The notes below the pieces were generated by a model. It did no database searches and was not told the origin of the DNA. It saw nothing but the letters and a program-made list of their open reading frames with translations. From the NCBI GenBank assembly GCA_036504735.1, contig DASXUQ010000012.1, positions 1-64,000 of the forward strand: a DNA stretch of 64,000 nucleotides. Reading direction: 5' to 3'. This stretch comes from a bacterium (lineage in GTDB: Bacteria > Electryoneota > RPQS01). The position numbers were made by a program, and so were the translations under genes. Shown one piece after another: positions 62,101-64,000 of the stretch; the first letter of the stretch is position 1, and each line of letters opens with the position of its first letter.

Positions 62101-64000
62101 CCAGATGTTGTAGCGGAAGGTGAAAGCACCGTCCGTGGTCAGCTTGCGGTACAGCTTATATCCGTCCACCATCGTGTCCGGAGACATTGCCCAATGCAGG
62201 CTGTCGACGTTCCGGGCCGTAATCACGGTGCCTGTCAGGCTTGCCGGAGCCGGCGGAGCCGAACGGCGCATGGTGATGTTCGCGCCCGTGTAACCCGTCG
62301 AATCGGGAATCACGATGGTGATCGGCGTCGGATCGTAACCGGCGAGGGTTCCGGTGATCCGGCGGTTGCCGATCTGCACCAGGCTTATTGTGTAATCGCC
62401 GCCGGCATTCGGATGGGTGTTGGGGCTGAACTGGCCGTTGGCCGTCACGGTCACCGCCGCCACGCTGCCATGTCCGCCGCTGAGGGTCACATGTCCGCTC
62501 ACCGGTCCGTAAATCAGATCGCCGCCCCAGAATTCGACGGCATTACCGCCGCCGGGGGTGAAGGAGCCCGCGGTATGGCACCACAGGTTGGTACCAGCGG
62601 TTCCCGTCGCATTTTCCACACCAAGCACGGCATTGACATCGGCCATCTCGCCGTACTGCATTTTGATGCTGCCGCTCGGCTCGAGGATCACCTGGAAGTT
62701 GTAGGGACCGCCCTGGCTGAAATGCGGGCAGTTGTCCCAACTCACGATGAAACGTCCGTTAGCGGCATCTGCGTAATACTTGCACTGGCCTGCTGTCGGA
62801 TACAGGTCCGTATTGAAGACGTAGACCACGTTGTTCGGCGCAGCGGTATTTAGCGGGCAAGGCGCGCCCAGCGTGTTGTTCTGGTCGCCGAAGGTGATGA
62901 AGCCGTTGGAGCAGATCCGCACCTGCGTATAGGGATTTCCAAAGTAGGTAAAGGTGAAGCCAAGGTCAAAGGGACCGTCGTTGAAGTCGTCCCCCTGCGC
63001 CGCGACCGTGCCGTCTGTGGTAATGTCCACCCAATCGTAATCCGCTTCCCGCCACAGCGAGTCACCCACCCAGAACGAGGTGCTGGCCGCGCTGCTGAGA
63101 TACGTTCCCGCCTTGGCGCGCGCATAGTAGGTGTTGGGACCTACCGGCTGGCTGGGCAGAGAAATCGTCTGAGCGCCCGGGGCCACGTGGCCGATCTGCG
63201 AACCCGGCTGGAGGTTGCCGCGGAAAATCACCACGCTGTCCGGCGTGAACGGGTTGTTATTCGTGTCATGATCCGGATCCGTCCACGTGAGCGTCACCGT
63301 ATTCCGGTTCGACGTCCCCTGGAAGTTGGTGACGGAGCGCGGGATGCCGTCGGGCGGCGTGGCGATGCCCCAGATGGTCATGTCATCGAAGAAGAAGCCG
63401 GGATAGCCGCTGAGATAGGATCCAAACGTGAAGCGGAACATCGGCGTCTGGCCCAGATACTGCCCGATGGGTATGACGACATACTGCCAATTGGCACCCG
63501 CTTCAGTCCAGGCCGAGTCACCACTCACACCGGTACAGGTATTGAAGGTGTAAATAGGCTGAGTGAAATAGCTGGGCGAGGGCTGCACATTTTCCCACGT
63601 GACGCCGCCATCGACGCTGACCTTGAAATTGACGCCGTCGTAGGGTCCCCACGGATACATGCTCCACCATGCCCAGAACTCGACCGTGGCGTTGTTGCTG
63701 GTTACTGCCAGACCGGGATCCAGATCCAGATGATTGCATTGATTACCCGTATAGTTGGCGTCCATGCCCGTGCCCCACATATTGGAGCCGCTGTGCGGCT
63801 GGGGAGCGGTAGCATTTGTCGGCGCGCCCCAACTCCATCCGCCATCGGAGGTCCAGCCGCCGTTGTCCACGTCAAAATCGTTCGCATATCCCGGAGTGCC
63901 GACGACCACTGTCCGGCTGACAGGACCGCTTAGCCAGGTGCCCGCTTTGGCCCGGACGTAATACGTAATATTGCCCTGCGACTCGGTAACACTGAATGTC
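59185..64000 (-). CDS. Giant secreted multi-domain protein with T9SS sorting domain (5' end beyond window)
   Basis: At least 1,604 residues are encoded; the frame stays open to the right edge, so the N-terminus and signal peptide are missing. A GTG at 63909 is only an internal codon, since upstream codons read on as TYYVRAKAGTWLSGPVS, a repeat of an internal unit. Visible parts: a jelly-roll domain (GYANDFDVDNGGWTSDGGWS ... GFFFDDMTIWG), FnIII units, two copies of a domain of about 170 residues (WVDITTDGTVAAQGDD ... NGFITFGDQ ... CKYYADAANGRFIVSWDNCP), Ala-rich linker, carboxypeptidase-regulatory-like segments, a BACON-like SLTFVVRRFQTQPQTFSITN domain and NYPNPFNPTT with a sorting domain ending KMMLLK. 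It looks like a surface adhesin or peptidase-associated protein. Confidence 0.9.
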   Translation of the reverse strand, partial: TFSVTESQGNITYYVRAKAGTWLSGPVSRTVVVGTPGYANDFDVDNGGWTSDGGWSWGAPTNATAPQPHSGSNMWGTGMDANYTGNQCNHLDLDPGLAVTSNNATVEFWAWWSMYPWGPYDGVNFKVSVDGGVTWENVQPSPSYFTQPIYTFNTCTGVSGDSAWTEAGANWQYVVIPIGQYLGQTPMFRFTFGSYLSGYPGFFFDDMTIWGIATPPDGIPRSVTNFQGTSNRNTVTLTWTDPDHDTNNNPFTPDSVVIFRGNLQPGSQIGHVAPGAQTISLPSQPVGPNTYYARAKAGTYLSSAASTSFWVGDSLWREADYDWVDITTDGTVAAQGDDFNDGPFDLGFTFTYFGNPYTQVRICSNGFITFGDQNNTLGAPCPLNTAAPNNVVYVFNTDLYPTAGQCKYYADAANGRFIVSWDNCPHFSQGGPYNFQVILEPSGSIKMQYGEMADVNAVLGVENATGTAGTNLWCHTAGSFTPGGGNAVEFWGGDLIYGPVSGHVTLSGGHGSVAAVTVTANGQFSPNTHPNAGGDYTISLVQIGNRRITGTLAGYDPTPITIVIPDSTGYTGANITMRRSAPPAPASLTGTVITARNVDSLHWAMSPDTMVDGYKLYRKLTTDGAFTFRYNIWGRTTQYVLDTLTVAGVYNYVITAVDTNMLAPPWCESMLSDTVTNPYGHLAPINLTADGAFDSHIHLAWNSPTDVLASNLMYDNGVNEVEGIGWWGATPPYGWMVARYPGTAPQTVTAIRAYLTRLATPGTPFELGVFADDGTGHPSFTPLATIHATVEEPLNAMHEYTLDAPVTVDKGTFYVGIRQTTGHSVCLGGEMQTPFITNTFFYSYDGQSWNAWEPELLSVPMLSAHVTAAVESGITVRSDVAVSRAPMAARKTETVKGFLAKTPASVRALTAPAAAKVAAPGLALGVSATTDKKDQYSHTPDETRAPFSHPAWQVAQRMNSAVGPHAPIARAAESSSRGRGGRMLDEITRYLVFRDNEPDAIDSTLPGVLTYDNTGVAENQNHTYMIKARYDDNLLSPPSNSVTMMCNMAPDAPTNVLVEASGTTGMHITWADPAVNVDGSPCTDLAGIRIYRDGTLITPTPVAPGVHSYIDTPPDPMTIYTWTVKGIDEVPNEGPGADGSGSVVSPWHSVELQWVDITTNGTVAAQGDDIMSGPYDLGFAFPYYGQTYNQVNVCSNGFITFGDQSVTLYPPCIPSTFTPNGVVFAFATDLFPTSGQCKYYADAANQRFIVSWDNCPHYGGSPNFNFQIILDANGGVTLNYGTMGNTNAVIGVENADGSDGVSLRCTDTGPFTPGDNAVQFWGGPRQAINGTLRHLGGSNPALIGAQVWATGGVDTVLTDANGAYQLPVDPGTYTVHYRHATHCDSVRTGVVVEANVNTTIDLSLRSPNATLSVSSLTFVVRRFQTQPQTFSITNAGGNCPLSFQVLDSVNWLSSDPASGTVDPNQSATITVTASPGTMQPNEYHTTMRVLCNAPGSPFLVQVDMNVLSVDQLPGLLPTEFALHANYPNPFNPTTLLPFDVPQNSQVNIIVYNVMGQEVATLVNGKYAAGRYQVSFDAGNLPSGLYLVKMTAGNYTAMNKMMLLK

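Overview
This looks like a chromosomal window from an uncultured, GC-rich, Gram-negative bacterium. Six secreted proteins end in a C-terminal module with the core NYPNPFNPTT and a final K(K/M)M(I/M)LLK-type end, as in type IX secretion (Por) substrates of the Fibrobacteres-Chlorobi-Bacteroidetes superphylum and related candidate phyla. Signal peptides, lipoboxes and RND-TolC parts show a two-membrane envelope. Species cannot be named from the sequence. I see no tRNA, rRNA, CRISPR array, transposase or phage gene.

Layout. 0.4-10 kb: secreted sorting-domain proteins (one SBBP-repeat protein and a tandem pair of about 1,010-residue paralogues) around a rubrerythrin-like protein. 10-15 kb: small operons (methyltransferase / DUF1569 / HExxH protein; a MarC membrane protein; and a compact module of two paralogous membrane proteins plus a winged-helix regulator behind a promoter whose -10 lies inside a perfect palindrome). 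15-21 kb: a secreted M14 carboxypeptidase and a small sorting-domain protein. 21-29 kb: a cusC-cusB-cusA heavy-metal efflux operon with queC coupled to its end. 29-36 kb: a lipoprotein, an HAE1-type RND pump with its adaptor, and a large KatE-type catalase. 36-50 kb: two paralogous pseudo-receiver/PAS histidine kinases flanking a five-gene operon (AhpD-like, SDR, two GH13 enzymes, O-methyltransferase). 50-64 kb: exported oligoendopeptidase F, a secreted M6 protease with seven repeats, a PhoR-like kinase coupled to a methyltransferase, and a giant sorting-domain protein that runs off the right edge.

The genes read as an envelope, secretion and stress region: extracellular hydrolases and adhesin-like proteins, metal and drug efflux, peroxide defence and large multi-input sensors. 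No response regulator is encoded here, so the three kinases must signal to partners elsewhere.

The most unusual signals are regulatory. Both pseudo-receiver kinases have the same terminator-like hairpin (GGCGG, CGC, 10-nt loop, GCG, CCGCC, T-run) 30-36 nt before their start codons, and one leader also carries a perfect competing 9-nt pairing. The cus promoter has three GTGAAAGG repeats on a 22-bp grid, the nearest sitting exactly where a -35 box should be. Intergenic space is rich in palindromic repeats, and a CATCCTTC-type low-complexity repeat is translated as the linker before the sorting domain in three genes.
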